Source: Burkholderiales bacterium
GTDB taxonomy: Bacteria; Pseudomonadota; Gammaproteobacteria; Burkholderiales; Burkholderiaceae_C
Assembly: GCA_947381415.1 (NCBI GenBank)
Contig: CANCVB010000007.1
Span: forward strand, 39,011 to 103,010
Direction of reading: 5' to 3'
DNA length: 64,000 nt
In this document: positions 38,622 to 47,213 of the stretch, one piece after another
Position numbering within the stretch: position 1 is the first letter of the stretch
Layout: each line of letters opens with the position of its first letter
Position numbers and translations under genes: made by a program
Notes under the pieces: generated by a model
The model's input: the letters and a program-made list of their open reading frames with translations, nothing else
Database searches by the model: none
What the model was told of the DNA's origin: nothing

Positions 38622-41600
38622 TTAGCGCGACGTGGCCAACGTGATCATTTTTCGATCAGCAAGTGTTTGCAGTTGCTCTGGGGAGAGTGCACGTAACTGA
38701 TTGATGTCCATAGAAGCAACTTGGGTTTTGGTCAGACCGGCAAGTTGATCGGGGTTGAGTATTCGCAACACCGTATTGAGTTGTTGGGGGTTGAGTTGAC
38801 CAATTTGCTGGGGGCTGATGGACTGCAACTGGGTGTTGCTCATGGCAACGAGTTGTGCAGGGTTGATCGCGGCAAGCTGTGTGGGGCTCAAGCTTTGCAG
38901 TTGGCTGGCAGACAGCGCAGCCAGTTGTTGGGCATTGATCGCAGAAATTTGGGTGGTGTTCAACGCGTTCAGTTGTGTTTCTCCCATAGCTGCAATGGCC
39001 TGGGGTGTCAGTACCGCAAACTGAGTGCGTGTCAGGGCTTCAACCTGGGGCTTGCTCAACAGACCAAACAAACTTGGCGACAACGCGGTGATTTGGTTGG
39101 GCGTGAGGGCTTGCAATTGCGTGGGCGACATGGCGTCGAGTTGGGCAAAGTTCAGTACCGCAATTTGGTTTTCTTGCAACGCCTGAAGTTGCTTGACTTG
39201 CAAGGCCGCTATTTGTGCAGGACTCAGCGTTCCTATCTGTGCTTGGTTTAAGGCCAAGACTTGATCGGGGCGCAAACTGCTGATTTGGGCATTGCTTAAT
39301 GCCTGTATTTGAGAGACTAACAAGCCATTGATTTGTGCTTGGTTCAGGCTTTGCAGTTGAGGTGTTTTCAGTACGCTGAATTGTTCTGGCGAAAGCGCCG
39401 ACAGTTGCGCTGGGCTGAGGGTGGCCACTTGCAGCGGGTTGAGGTTGCTCACCTGCGCTGGGGTCAGGGCTTGGATCTGTGCCTTGGAAAGTGCCTGCAC
39501 TTGGGCGCTTTGCAGCGAGCTGGTTTGTGGCACCGGCAGCGTCTTGATCTGCTCGGGCGTGAGCGAGGCCACCACGGATGGACTCAGTGCTTGCACCTGT
39601 GCAGGGGACAAGGCCGTGAGTTGTGCTGGGGTAAAGACGTCGACTTGGCTGGGTTGCAGGTTTTGTACAAACTTGGTGTCCAAGCTTGCCAACACAGTTG
39701 GCGAAATAGCAGCGATTTGCTCGGGCGTCAAACTTTGCAGTTGAGGCAAACTCAGCGCGCTGATTTGTGCCTTGTTCCACGCATTGATTTGTGTTTCGCT
39801 CACCAAGCGTAATTGCTGGGGCGTAAGCACGGTCAGTTTGTCAGGTGTGAGCTCAGAGGGGGGCAAGGCGTTCAAGCTCTTGGCCATTGAAAGGTCTGCA
39901 GCGGTGATGGCTTGGGGCACCAACAAGGGGTTGTTGAACGCTTGGCGTTGTTCGGGCGTGAGCAATACAAGTTGTTCAGCCAACAAGGCCTGTTGCTGAC
40001 GGGGATTGAGCAAGGCGATTTGGTCTGCACGCAAGTCCGCCAGCTGCTTGTCGCTCAGCGCTGCAAGCTGCAGGTTTTGCAACTCCATGATTTGGTTGGA
40101 GGTCAAGGCCTTGAGTTGATCGCTTTGCAGGGCGGCGACTTGGTTGGGTAGCAATACCCGCAGCTGCGATTTGCTCAGTTGCGCCACAAACTCTGGCGCC
40201 AAAGCGGCAATCTGAACGGTCGAAAGTGACTGCAACTGCAGAGGGTTAAGCAAGGCCACATCGCTCACCGTCAGGTTGGCGACTTGCTGTGTACTCAAAG
40301 CCTGCATCTGATCAACGGTAAGCGATTTCAAGGCCACACGCAGTTTGTCAATGCTCAGCGTTGCCACTTGGGTGGGTAGCAAGGTCTGGACTTGCTCAGA
40401 CTTCAAGCGCTGTATTTGTACCGAGGTGAGCACACTCAACTGTGCGCTGTTGAGTGCTTGAAGTTGCTCGGCGGTGAGTTGCGAAATTTGATTGGTCGAG
40501 AGCATCGCCATTTGGCTTTCGCTCAAGGCCGCAAGTTGCTGGGGTTTGATACAGGTGATCTTGCTGCTAACCATGGCTTTGAAAACCATGGGAGGAAGTT
40601 CTGCGATTTGTTGTGCGCTAAGGGCTTTGAACTGGTTGCAGCTTAAACACTGCAACTGGCTCGTGTTCAAGGAGGTGAGTTGTGTGTTGGAGAGAGAGAC
40701 CAGTTGGGTGCTGGTCAACGCCTGCAACTGACTTTCGCGCAGCTTGCTCAGTATGCTGGGGGTGAGGGCGGTCAGTTGGGTGGCACTGAGAGCGGCGATT
40801 TGCGCCTCGTTCAAAGAAGTCAATTGCGTGGGACTTAAGGATTCGACTTGGCTGAGTTTCAACGCAGACACCTGTGTCGGTGTCAGGGCGTTGAGTTGGG
40901 CTGTAGATAGCGTTTGGAGTTGCTCGTTGGTTAAAGCGGCTATATGGTTGCTGCTGAGCGTGCGCAATTGGCTGGGTGAGAGCAGTTGAAACTGCCCGCT
41001 GCTGAGGTTGGCGACTTGTGCAGGGCTGAGTGCAGAAAAGTTGGCCGGTGAGATCGCTTGCAATTCTGCAGGGGTGAGTTGCGACATTTGCCCTTTGCCA
41101 ATCACGGTCAAGCCCGCGTTGGCCAAGGCGGTACGTGTGTTGTTGGCCGCACTGGCAAGCGAGGCAGGAGGCATGCCAGTGGTCGAAGCAGTTGGCGTGT
41201 TATTGGTGGACTTGTCTAGGGCATTGCTGGTGAGGGTGTTGAGTTGTTCATCCGTCATCGCCCCAAACTGTTCCACCGACAACAGCCCTAACTGACTGCT
41301 GCTTAAAGCCCCAAGCTGGTCACGCGTTAACCCACGAATTTGCTCGCCGCTCAAAGACGCCAATTGCGCGGGCGACAGTGTTGCAACCATTTTGGGCGTG
41401 AGTACCGCTATTTGTGCGCGGTTCAGGTTTAATGGTGTCGTGCTGATATCGGGGTAGTTCATGGCCGCGGTCGTGCGCAGGGTGTTGCTTGTGAAGCTGT
41501 AATTTGAAGCCAGTCCGCCATTCGTCCCATCGCCCAGGCTGACATCCGTCACGCTCACAGGTTTGTTTTTTCCAATGTTGGCATTGTCGAAATTAGCTAC

Positions 41601-44600
41601 GCCAGTGGAAGTCAAGGTTTCGCTGCCCACCAAGCCCCTCAAGGCAATGACAGGTGTGGCTGCATCGGTGGTGCCGTCATAGCGTTTGTCTGCCACCGAC
41701 ACGCTGGTGGCTTGCAATACTTTGGGCTTGATTTCAGTGTTTATCTCACCCGTCAACACATAGTCGGGGTTGGATGACACCAAGGCGTTGGTGACAAACG
41801 CATTGGCGGTACCTGCATTCTTGCTGGCGATGGTGGCGCTCCCGCTAACGGTGGGGGCGACATCACCCAGCACCATGCCAGAAAGCTCAAACCCTCTGCG
41901 GAAGATGGCGTTGCCGTCATAAACTTTGCTGACAGAGATGCCCAAGGGTTTGGGGTTGATCACCCATGAAGATGCTGCGCCCGCAACAGGTACCAGGTCG
42001 CTGTTGGTAAAGCCCAAGCCACCGTCATAGGTGATGCTATGGGTGCCGGCATGGGTGCTTTCGGGCAGAGTGGTGGTACCCGTCGCGTTGCTGGAGTCGA
42101 TCTTCCATAAAGATGTGCCGGTCAGGACATAGCCTAAAGCCTCAGAGCCGCCGCTTTGGCTGTTGTACACCTTGTAGCTCAGCGATGGGCTGGACCCCCC
42201 ATAGGTACTGCTGGCGTTGGCAGCGCGCACATACAGCACACTGGGCCCCACTGCCATGACGGGGAAGTTGTTGTTTTGGCCATCTACAAACCTCCATACC
42301 GAGGTGTCGCCTTGAAACGCTGTCGATAGGTTGAGGGTCCTCAGTTCGGCAGAGGTTTTAGCGGTGCCAACATCGCCGCTTGATACACCTGAAGTTTCGG
42401 TGTTCCAAAAGCTGTTACGCACAGTTGCTTGGTCTCTGCCACCTGCAAAACCGCCTACCCCAGGGCTTGTTCCCACAGTGACGCTTCCGCTGGCATAGGC
42501 GTTGGTGATCACGGTATCGGGTGAATTGGCTAAGCCCACAAAGCCACCCACATTGGTTGAACCAGATCCTGCGCTTACAGCGCCGGTGGCAAAGGCATTG
42601 GTGAGACTGAGACGGCTGTTGTTACCCACAAAACCACCAATATGGCTTCCCGTGCCGGTGACAGTCACGCTGCCTGTGGCGTAGCTGTTGGTCAGGCTAA
42701 GGTTTTTGCCCAAGCCCACAAAACCGCCCACTTGGCGGGTTGCGCCGTTGACCAGCACAGCCCCTGTGGCATACGAGTTAGAAACTATGTTGGAGGCAAA
42801 ACCCACCAAGCCACCTACACCATTGGAATCCATACCCAAGGTTTGTCCAATATTGGCGCCTGCCGTGACATTTCCCGAGGCGAAGGTGTTGGTTATCGTG
42901 CCATTCGAGTAACCAACCAATCCGCCAATCGCGTTTGAGCTTGGGGGCCCCAGGTTAGCGCCGATAGACACATTGCCGGTGGCGTAGGCGTTGCTGATGG
43001 TGCCGGACATGGCATTGCCACCTACCAAACCGCCCACGCCTGCCGCAGCATTGATGGCTTGCACCGTGCCAGTGTTGTAACTTTTGTCGATGGTGCCACC
43101 ATCGTTAAGCCCCACCAAGCCACCGATAGTGAGCGCGTCTGTGGATGAGGTGGAACCGCCGACCAATCCCACATTGGAGATGCTGGCAGTGTCAGTGATT
43201 TTGGCAAACAGTCCGACTGAAGTAACGCCTGTCGTTTGAATGCTCAGGCCTGTGATGATGTGCCCTAAACCTTGAAATTTCCCATTAAAGCCTGCATGGG
43301 TGGACGAAATAGGGGTGAAGTTTCCTGCAGCACTGGCGTCAATGTCACCCACCAAAGCGTAGTTGCCCTCCACATGGTCGGCCGATACATGGGTGTTGAT
43401 GGCTTGCAGTTCGCTCACGCTCTTAATGATGGTGTAGTCTTGGCCAGCGATGCGAAGCGTGGGGTTCGCGCCAGAGAGCGTGATGGACTTGCCCATCTTT
43501 AAATTGAAAGTGCCGCTGCCACCAGGTGTGATCACCAATCTGGCGTTATTGTTTGTCGCGCTTATATTGGCGTTCACATTCACATTGTTTGACGCGGTCA
43601 ATGTCAACCTACTGTTGGAAGACCAGCTGACATCGGCGTTGATATGAATATCGCCTGTTCCATCCATACCACCATCGGCACTTTGCAGCTCCATATCCCC
43701 ATTGGCCAGGCTGTTTTGAAGCACCGTGTTGCTCATGTCTGCCCCTGAGCCTTCCAGTCCAACGGTGAAGTCTTTCGGGTCTATCAGCCACTTGCCAGAC
43801 TTGCCTTGTTTGGCCAGCGTGGTAACGCGTACCGAATCGGCGATCTTCACCTTGCCCGCCGAGGTTTCTATGAAACCGCCGTCGCCACCTTTGGGGGCGC
43901 TGGCGTCCAAGGTGCCATCCACTTCGGCGGTGCCTGAAGACATATCGCCCAAAAGCATGATGCGCCCGCTCTTCTTGGCAATGGTCTGCGCTTGCAAGGT
44001 GCCCGTGTTTCGCACCACGCTGCCCATCAACACACTGGCACTGCGCGCGGTCATCAGCACCAAGCCGCCATTGGCGCGCACCACGTGTTTGTTTTCAACC
44101 AGTGCGTCCATCACACCTTGGTCAATTTGCAAGGCGGTCAGGCTTTGTCCGCGAAAAACCAAGGTGGTTTTGTTGCCCCCGGCCATGGCCACCGTGCCTT
44201 CACGGGCAATGATGACACCCTCGTTGCGTACCTGTGGTGCAAGCAGGGCGATGTAACCGCCAATTGCAGCTTGCAGCGAGCCTTGGTTGACGATGCTGGC
44301 GTTTTGACCATTGCCCTCAAAGCTAGATTTGCCAGCCATGAAATCTGCGTTACTGATGCCGTGGGTGGTGACCAGCAGGCCGCCCACATCGATTTGCGAG
44401 GTGGCCCCAAACAGGACGCCATTGGGGTTGACGATGAATACCTGCCCAGGCGCGTTGATGCGTCCCATGATTTGGCTGGGGTTGTTGTCCAGCACGCGGT
44501 TCAGGGTAATGGCAGCGGCATTGGGTTGGTTGAAATTGACCTGTGCGCCCGAGCCAAGGTTAAAGCTATTCCAGTCGATGGCGGCGCGTTGGCTGCTTTG

Positions 44601-44777
44601 CTGCACCGTCAAGGTATTGCCCGAACTGCTGATGGTCGCGCTGCCACCCACCACTTTGCCGCCTTGGGGCAGTTGTGTCGCAGCAGGTGCGGTTTGCGCT
44701 TGCACCACCATGCTCAGGCACAACAAGGTACAGGCCGATGACAAGACGCGAAGATTGCTGGGGCAAGGTTTGATCAT
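38622..44777 (-). CDS. Two-partner secretion exoprotein (TpsA) with octapeptide repeats
   Basis: 2051-residue secreted filamentous-adhesin-like protein. Sec signal peptide ending about VVQAQ (residue 28). TPS/filamentous-haemagglutinin N-terminal domain to about residue 300 with the hallmark VNPNGVLFG and GRINAPGQVFIV. GLUG-type repeats at about 490-795 (GGLVG...NSYATG). MBG/YDG-like beta modules at about 850-1110 (VSVADKRYDGTTDA; ISVSKVYDGNA). From about 1112 to 2045 it is almost wholly a tandem octapeptide x-L-[ST]-x-x-Q-[LIV]-x. No C-terminal anchor is recognised. Three bases after its TpsB transporter gene. Substrate or receptor unknown. Confidence 0.88.
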   Translation of the reverse strand: MIKPCPSNLRVLSSACTLLCLSMVVQAQTAPAATQLPQGGKVVGGSATISSSGNTLTVQQSSQRAAIDWNSFNLGSGAQVNFNQPNAAAITLNRVLDNNPSQIMGRINAPGQVFIVNPNGVLFGATSQIDVGGLLVTTHGISNADFMAGKSSFEGNGQNASIVNQGSLQAAIGGYIALLAPQVRNEGVIIAREGTVAMAGGNKTTLVFRGQSLTALQIDQGVMDALVENKHVVRANGGLVLMTARSASVLMGSVVRNTGTLQAQTIAKKSGRIMLLGDMSSGTAEVDGTLDASAPKGGDGGFIETSAGKVKIADSVRVTTLAKQGKSGKWLIDPKDFTVGLEGSGADMSNTVLQNSLANGDMELQSADGGMDGTGDIHINADVSWSSNSRLTLTASNNVNVNANISATNNNARLVITPGGSGTFNLKMGKSITLSGANPTLRIAGQDYTIIKSVSELQAINTHVSADHVEGNYALVGDIDASAAGNFTPISSTHAGFNGKFQGLGHIITGLSIQTTGVTSVGLFAKITDTASISNVGLVGGSTSSTDALTIGGLVGLNDGGTIDKSYNTGTVQAINAAAGVGGLVGGNAMSGTISNAYATGNVSIGANLGPPSSNAIGGLVGYSNGTITNTFASGNVTAGANIGQTLGMDSNGVGGLVGFASNIVSNSYATGAVLVNGATRQVGGFVGLGKNLSLTNSYATGSVTVTGTGSHIGGFVGNNSRLSLTNAFATGAVSAGSGSTNVGGFVGLANSPDTVITNAYASGSVTVGTSPGVGGFAGGRDQATVRNSFWNTETSGVSSGDVGTAKTSAELRTLNLSTAFQGDTSVWRFVDGQNNNFPVMAVGPSVLYVRAANASSTYGGSSPSLSYKVYNSQSGGSEALGYVLTGTSLWKIDSSNATGTTTLPESTHAGTHSITYDGGLGFTNSDLVPVAGAASSWVINPKPLGISVSKVYDGNAIFRRGFELSGMVLGDVAPTVSGSATIASKNAGTANAFVTNALVSSNPDYVLTGEINTEIKPKVLQATSVSVADKRYDGTTDAATPVIALRGLVGSETLTSTGVANFDNANIGKNKPVSVTDVSLGDGTNGGLASNYSFTSNTLRTTAAMNYPDISTTPLNLNRAQIAVLTPKMVATLSPAQLASLSGEQIRGLTRDQLGALSSSQLGLLSVEQFGAMTDEQLNTLTSNALDKSTNNTPTASTTGMPPASLASAANNTRTALANAGLTVIGKGQMSQLTPAELQAISPANFSALSPAQVANLSSGQFQLLSPSQLRTLSSNHIAALTNEQLQTLSTAQLNALTPTQVSALKLSQVESLSPTQLTSLNEAQIAALSATQLTALTPSILSKLRESQLQALTSTQLVSLSNTQLTSLNTSQLQCLSCNQFKALSAQQIAELPPMVFKAMVSSKITCIKPQQLAALSESQMAMLSTNQISQLTAEQLQALNSAQLSVLTSVQIQRLKSEQVQTLLPTQVATLSIDKLRVALKSLTVDQMQALSTQQVANLTVSDVALLNPLQLQSLSTVQIAALAPEFVAQLSKSQLRVLLPNQVAALQSDQLKALTSNQIMELQNLQLAALSDKQLADLRADQIALLNPRQQQALLAEQLVLLTPEQRQAFNNPLLVPQAITAADLSMAKSLNALPPSELTPDKLTVLTPQQLRLVSETQINAWNKAQISALSLPQLQSLTPEQIAAISPTVLASLDTKFVQNLQPSQVDVFTPAQLTALSPAQVQALSPSVVASLTPEQIKTLPVPQTSSLQSAQVQALSKAQIQALTPAQVSNLNPLQVATLSPAQLSALSPEQFSVLKTPQLQSLNQAQINGLLVSQIQALSNAQISSLRPDQVLALNQAQIGTLSPAQIAALQVKQLQALQENQIAVLNFAQLDAMSPTQLQALTPNQITALSPSLFGLLSKPQVEALTRTQFAVLTPQAIAAMGETQLNALNTTQISAINAQQLAALSASQLQSLSPTQLAAINPAQLVAMSNTQLQSISPQQIGQLNPQQLNTVLRILNPDQLAGLTKTQVASMDINQLRALSPEQLQTLADRKMITLATSR
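38650..41435 (-). repeat. About 110 tandem octapeptide (24-base) repeats
   Basis: The period is exactly eight residues, for example ALTPAQVS, NLNPLQVA, TLSPAQLS, ALSPEQFS. Leu at position 2, Gln at 6 and Leu/Ile/Val at 7 are most constant. One block of about 8 units (41238-41435) is separated from about 100 units (38650-41095) by a non-repetitive spacer rich in Ser/Thr/Asn/Ala. DNA copies are diverged, so this is not a recent amplification. Confidence 0.9.
42390..43310 (-). repeat. GLUG-type repeat region of TpsA
   Basis: At least seven imperfect units, each containing G-G-[LF]-V-G and a later [NT]-[SA]-[YF]-A-[TS]-G, typical of GLUG motifs in secreted adhesins. Likely part of a beta-helical shaft. 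Confidence 0.8.
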
Positions 44778-44780
44778 GGT

Positions 44781-46793
44781 TTAAAACTGCTGAATCACCG
44801 ATAACCAAAAGCGGTCATTGTGCAATGTGCCATCCAAGTCCAGTCCATTGGCTTGCGCCGCTGGGTTGCTGCCAATGCGATGGGCCCAAGTCACACGCCA
44901 TTGTGCTTGACCCCAGCGGTTAGGGATCGAAGACCCTATCCACAGACCCGCACCTTGCAAGCTGTACGCATTGATGCCTGAGCCTGTGTTGAATTTCAGC
45001 TTGGTGACATGACCCGAATCCAAAAATGCGCTGAGCTTGAAGGGGTATTCCTGCCACTGCAAGGTTTTTTGGTACTCCACTGTCAGCAGTTGTGCAGCAT
45101 TGCCATTGGCCTCGGAAGAGGGATAGGCGCGGACGGCTTGCATGCCACCCAAGGAGAATTTCTCGCTGCCGTCCACGTTTTTGCTGGCTATTTGCATTTG
45201 GTAAGAGCCGACCAACTGGGTTGTCGGACTCAAGGTCTGCTGGCGGTTCAGGCTCAAGCGCAATTTGGTGAAACGTCCTGCTGTCATGCTGCTGCTGGCA
45301 TCACTGGTTTCGTTGGGTGAGCCCGATAAATTCACCAAACCTCGGGTGACTTGCGCACCCACACTGGTTTCGCCCCCACCCAGCCATTCGTCGCTGCGCG
45401 TGCCTTGGAGGTTGGTGGTGACGGCATCCATGAAGTAGTCTGACACCACGCCTGCGCTGGTGTTGTTGCGGAAAAACTTGCGGTCGTAGGCCACTTGCAT
45501 GCTGATGCTGGTGTTGCGACTGCGTAGCAAAGGCCAGCTCATGTCCAAGCCGACACTGTTGGCAGGGCCTTGGGGGTTGAGTGCCAGATAGTCACTGGTC
45601 ACCACTTTGTAGCGGCTCACCGAGGCATTGACTCCCCAGCGACTGCCCCAATAACCCAGCGGTTCACTGTAGGACAGTCGCAAATAGTCTGTGCCATCGC
45701 TGTGCATGAATTGCATGCTGCTGATGTCGGCGCGTCCCATGGCACCATAACGGTTGAGTTGGGTGTTCATGCGGTTAAAGCCTGTAGTGACTGGGCCCGC
45801 GTTATCCCAACTGACTTGGCCATCCCATGGTTTGCCATCGGTGACTTGCAGCAAAGCCTCGGTTTCACCCTCGTTGTCACCTGAGCGCAGTCGCATATTG
45901 GCTTGCACCCCAGGCACCTCGCCGAGCAGCAACGTGGCTCTGTCGAGTTGGTCCATGCGGACGGCTTCGCCCTTGGGTTGCGCGGTCTCTACCAGTTTCA
46001 CCAAATAATCTGCAGGCAGCTTGGGGCTGTTAGGGGTCTCCAATTTGGCACCTGCAAATTTGCCTTCGGTGATGGTGATAAGCACCTCACCGTCGGTCAG
46101 GTCCTGCGGCAGCAGGTCCACGCGCGCCAATACCCCCTCGTTTTGGTAGAGCTGCGCCACGGTATCGGCGGCTTTTTGCAAATCTGCCAAATCTTGAACC
46201 TGGGGGATGGTCTTCTTCAAGAGTTGTGCCAACTGCTTGCTGCTGAACACCTTGTTGCCTTCAAATTTGAAAGCCTTGAAGACAAATCCCGCGTTGTCGG
46301 GGACCGCTTGGGCGTTGCTGCTGGCTGGTAAGGGCGTGGGTACTGGCGTCACCGCTTGTGTGGGGGGGGCGGGTTGCAGCGGCGCGGCGTCTTCTGTTTT
46401 GCTGACGGCTGCAGGCTTGGGCGGCGGCAAAGGGGGAAACTTGATCCAACCGTCGTCTGTCGTGGCTGTGGCGTTGGTGTTGCGCGTGGCCTTGGGTTTG
46501 TCGTTTTGCACCTTGGGCGCTGACGGTCCTGGGCGTGGCGGAAATTGCACCCATTCATCGTTGCTGCTTGCCATTGCCTGTAATTCAGCAGGCAAAGCGC
46601 CATTGGACCCGGTTTGTGCCTGGGCCACCCATGCGGCAGCCCCAAGCGCGCCCATCAGGCTTGACTTGAGGCTGGGCCAGCGCAAGGCCGACCAGGTGAA
46701 TGGGGAAAAGCGCTGCAAAAAGACCTTTCGGGCGTGGTGGATCAGTGCTGAAAAGAAAATCAGGTAGTCTTTGTTTCGGCACGTCCGCTGCAA
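44781..46793 (-). CDS. TpsB outer-membrane transporter (ShlB/FhaC/HecB family)
   Basis: Exports the adjacent TpsA across the outer membrane. 670 residues from the first ATG; an ATG at 46655, giving MGALGAAAWVAQAQ, would yield a more usual signal peptide. A Pro/Ala-rich region contains two copies of a W-[VI]-[QK]-F-P-P motif (DEWVQFPP, DGWIKFPP). POTRA domain begins GFVFKAFKFEGNKVFSS; the 16-strand barrel carries the loop 6 motif GGMQAVRAYPSSEANG, a variant of VRGY. Ends in Phe (VIQQF), as expected for BAM-dependent barrels. Confidence 0.9.
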   Translation of the reverse strand: MQRTCRNKDYLIFFSALIHHARKVFLQRFSPFTWSALRWPSLKSSLMGALGAAAWVAQAQTGSNGALPAELQAMASSNDEWVQFPPRPGPSAPKVQNDKPKATRNTNATATTDDGWIKFPPLPPPKPAAVSKTEDAAPLQPAPPTQAVTPVPTPLPASSNAQAVPDNAGFVFKAFKFEGNKVFSSKQLAQLLKKTIPQVQDLADLQKAADTVAQLYQNEGVLARVDLLPQDLTDGEVLITITEGKFAGAKLETPNSPKLPADYLVKLVETAQPKGEAVRMDQLDRATLLLGEVPGVQANMRLRSGDNEGETEALLQVTDGKPWDGQVSWDNAGPVTTGFNRMNTQLNRYGAMGRADISSMQFMHSDGTDYLRLSYSEPLGYWGSRWGVNASVSRYKVVTSDYLALNPQGPANSVGLDMSWPLLRSRNTSISMQVAYDRKFFRNNTSAGVVSDYFMDAVTTNLQGTRSDEWLGGGETSVGAQVTRGLVNLSGSPNETSDASSSMTAGRFTKLRLSLNRQQTLSPTTQLVGSYQMQIASKNVDGSEKFSLGGMQAVRAYPSSEANGNAAQLLTVEYQKTLQWQEYPFKLSAFLDSGHVTKLKFNTGSGINAYSLQGAGLWIGSSIPNRWGQAQWRVTWAHRIGSNPAAQANGLDLDGTLHNDRFWLSVIQQF

Positions 46794-46817
46794 AATGAAG
46801 ATCTGAGAAGCTTAAAT

Positions 46818-47213
46818 ATGAAAAAACTACCTATTTTGTTGATTTTTTTGGGTTTTGCTGCCCATGCCGAATGGCAGTTGGTGCATACCGATGCCTCGGC
46901 CGCCCGTTTTTTTGTGGATAAAGACAATCTGCGCATCATCAACGGCTTTCGCCGCGCTTGGGTGTTGAACGATTTAGGCAAATCCAATGGCCAAGGTACC
47001 GAGTCGTTTCGTTCCGTTGAGGAGTACGACTGTGAACAGCTGCAGGCGCGGGTGATGCAAATACATGCCATGTCAGGCCCGATGGCAACAGGCAATTTGG
47101 TGGCCAGGCGCAGCGGCAACGGTCAGTGGCTCAAAGCCGAGAGTGAAACCTTGGACGCCCGCTTGATGGACGCCATTTGCACCTTACCGTTAAGCGAAGC
47201 GCCCGCTCAGTAG
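46818..47213 (+). CDS. Small secreted protein, surface-adhesin E-like (paralogue 1)
   Basis: 131 residues with signal peptide MKKLPILLIFLGFAAHA and a mature part starting EWQLVHTD. Pattern: W near the start, F-F-V-D-K-D, R-x-A-W, E-Y-D-C, GPMATG, and a C-terminal Cys (AICTL). This fits the surface-adhesin E domain seen in many Burkholderiales exported proteins of unclear role. Divergent from the TpsB gene with 24 bases between starts; 3' end overlaps the GGT gene by 7 bases. Two paralogues lie at 54352-54792 and 58069-58440. Confidence 0.72.
   Translation: MKKLPILLIFLGFAAHAEWQLVHTDASAARFFVDKDNLRIINGFRRAWVLNDLGKSNGQGTESFRSVEEYDCEQLQARVMQIHAMSGPMATGNLVARRSGNGQWLKAESETLDARLMDAICTLPLSEAPAQ

Noticed and set aside
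38721..39812. Long plus-strand reading frames of 159-176 codons opposite the TpsA repeats
   Set aside because: They arise because the 24-base repeat period lacks stops on the opposite strand. The protein content is low-complexity and the minus frame continues as a coherent secreted protein.
38650..41435. Possible CRISPR array
   Set aside because: The repeats are contiguous, coding and diverged, with a 24-base period and no unique spacers.
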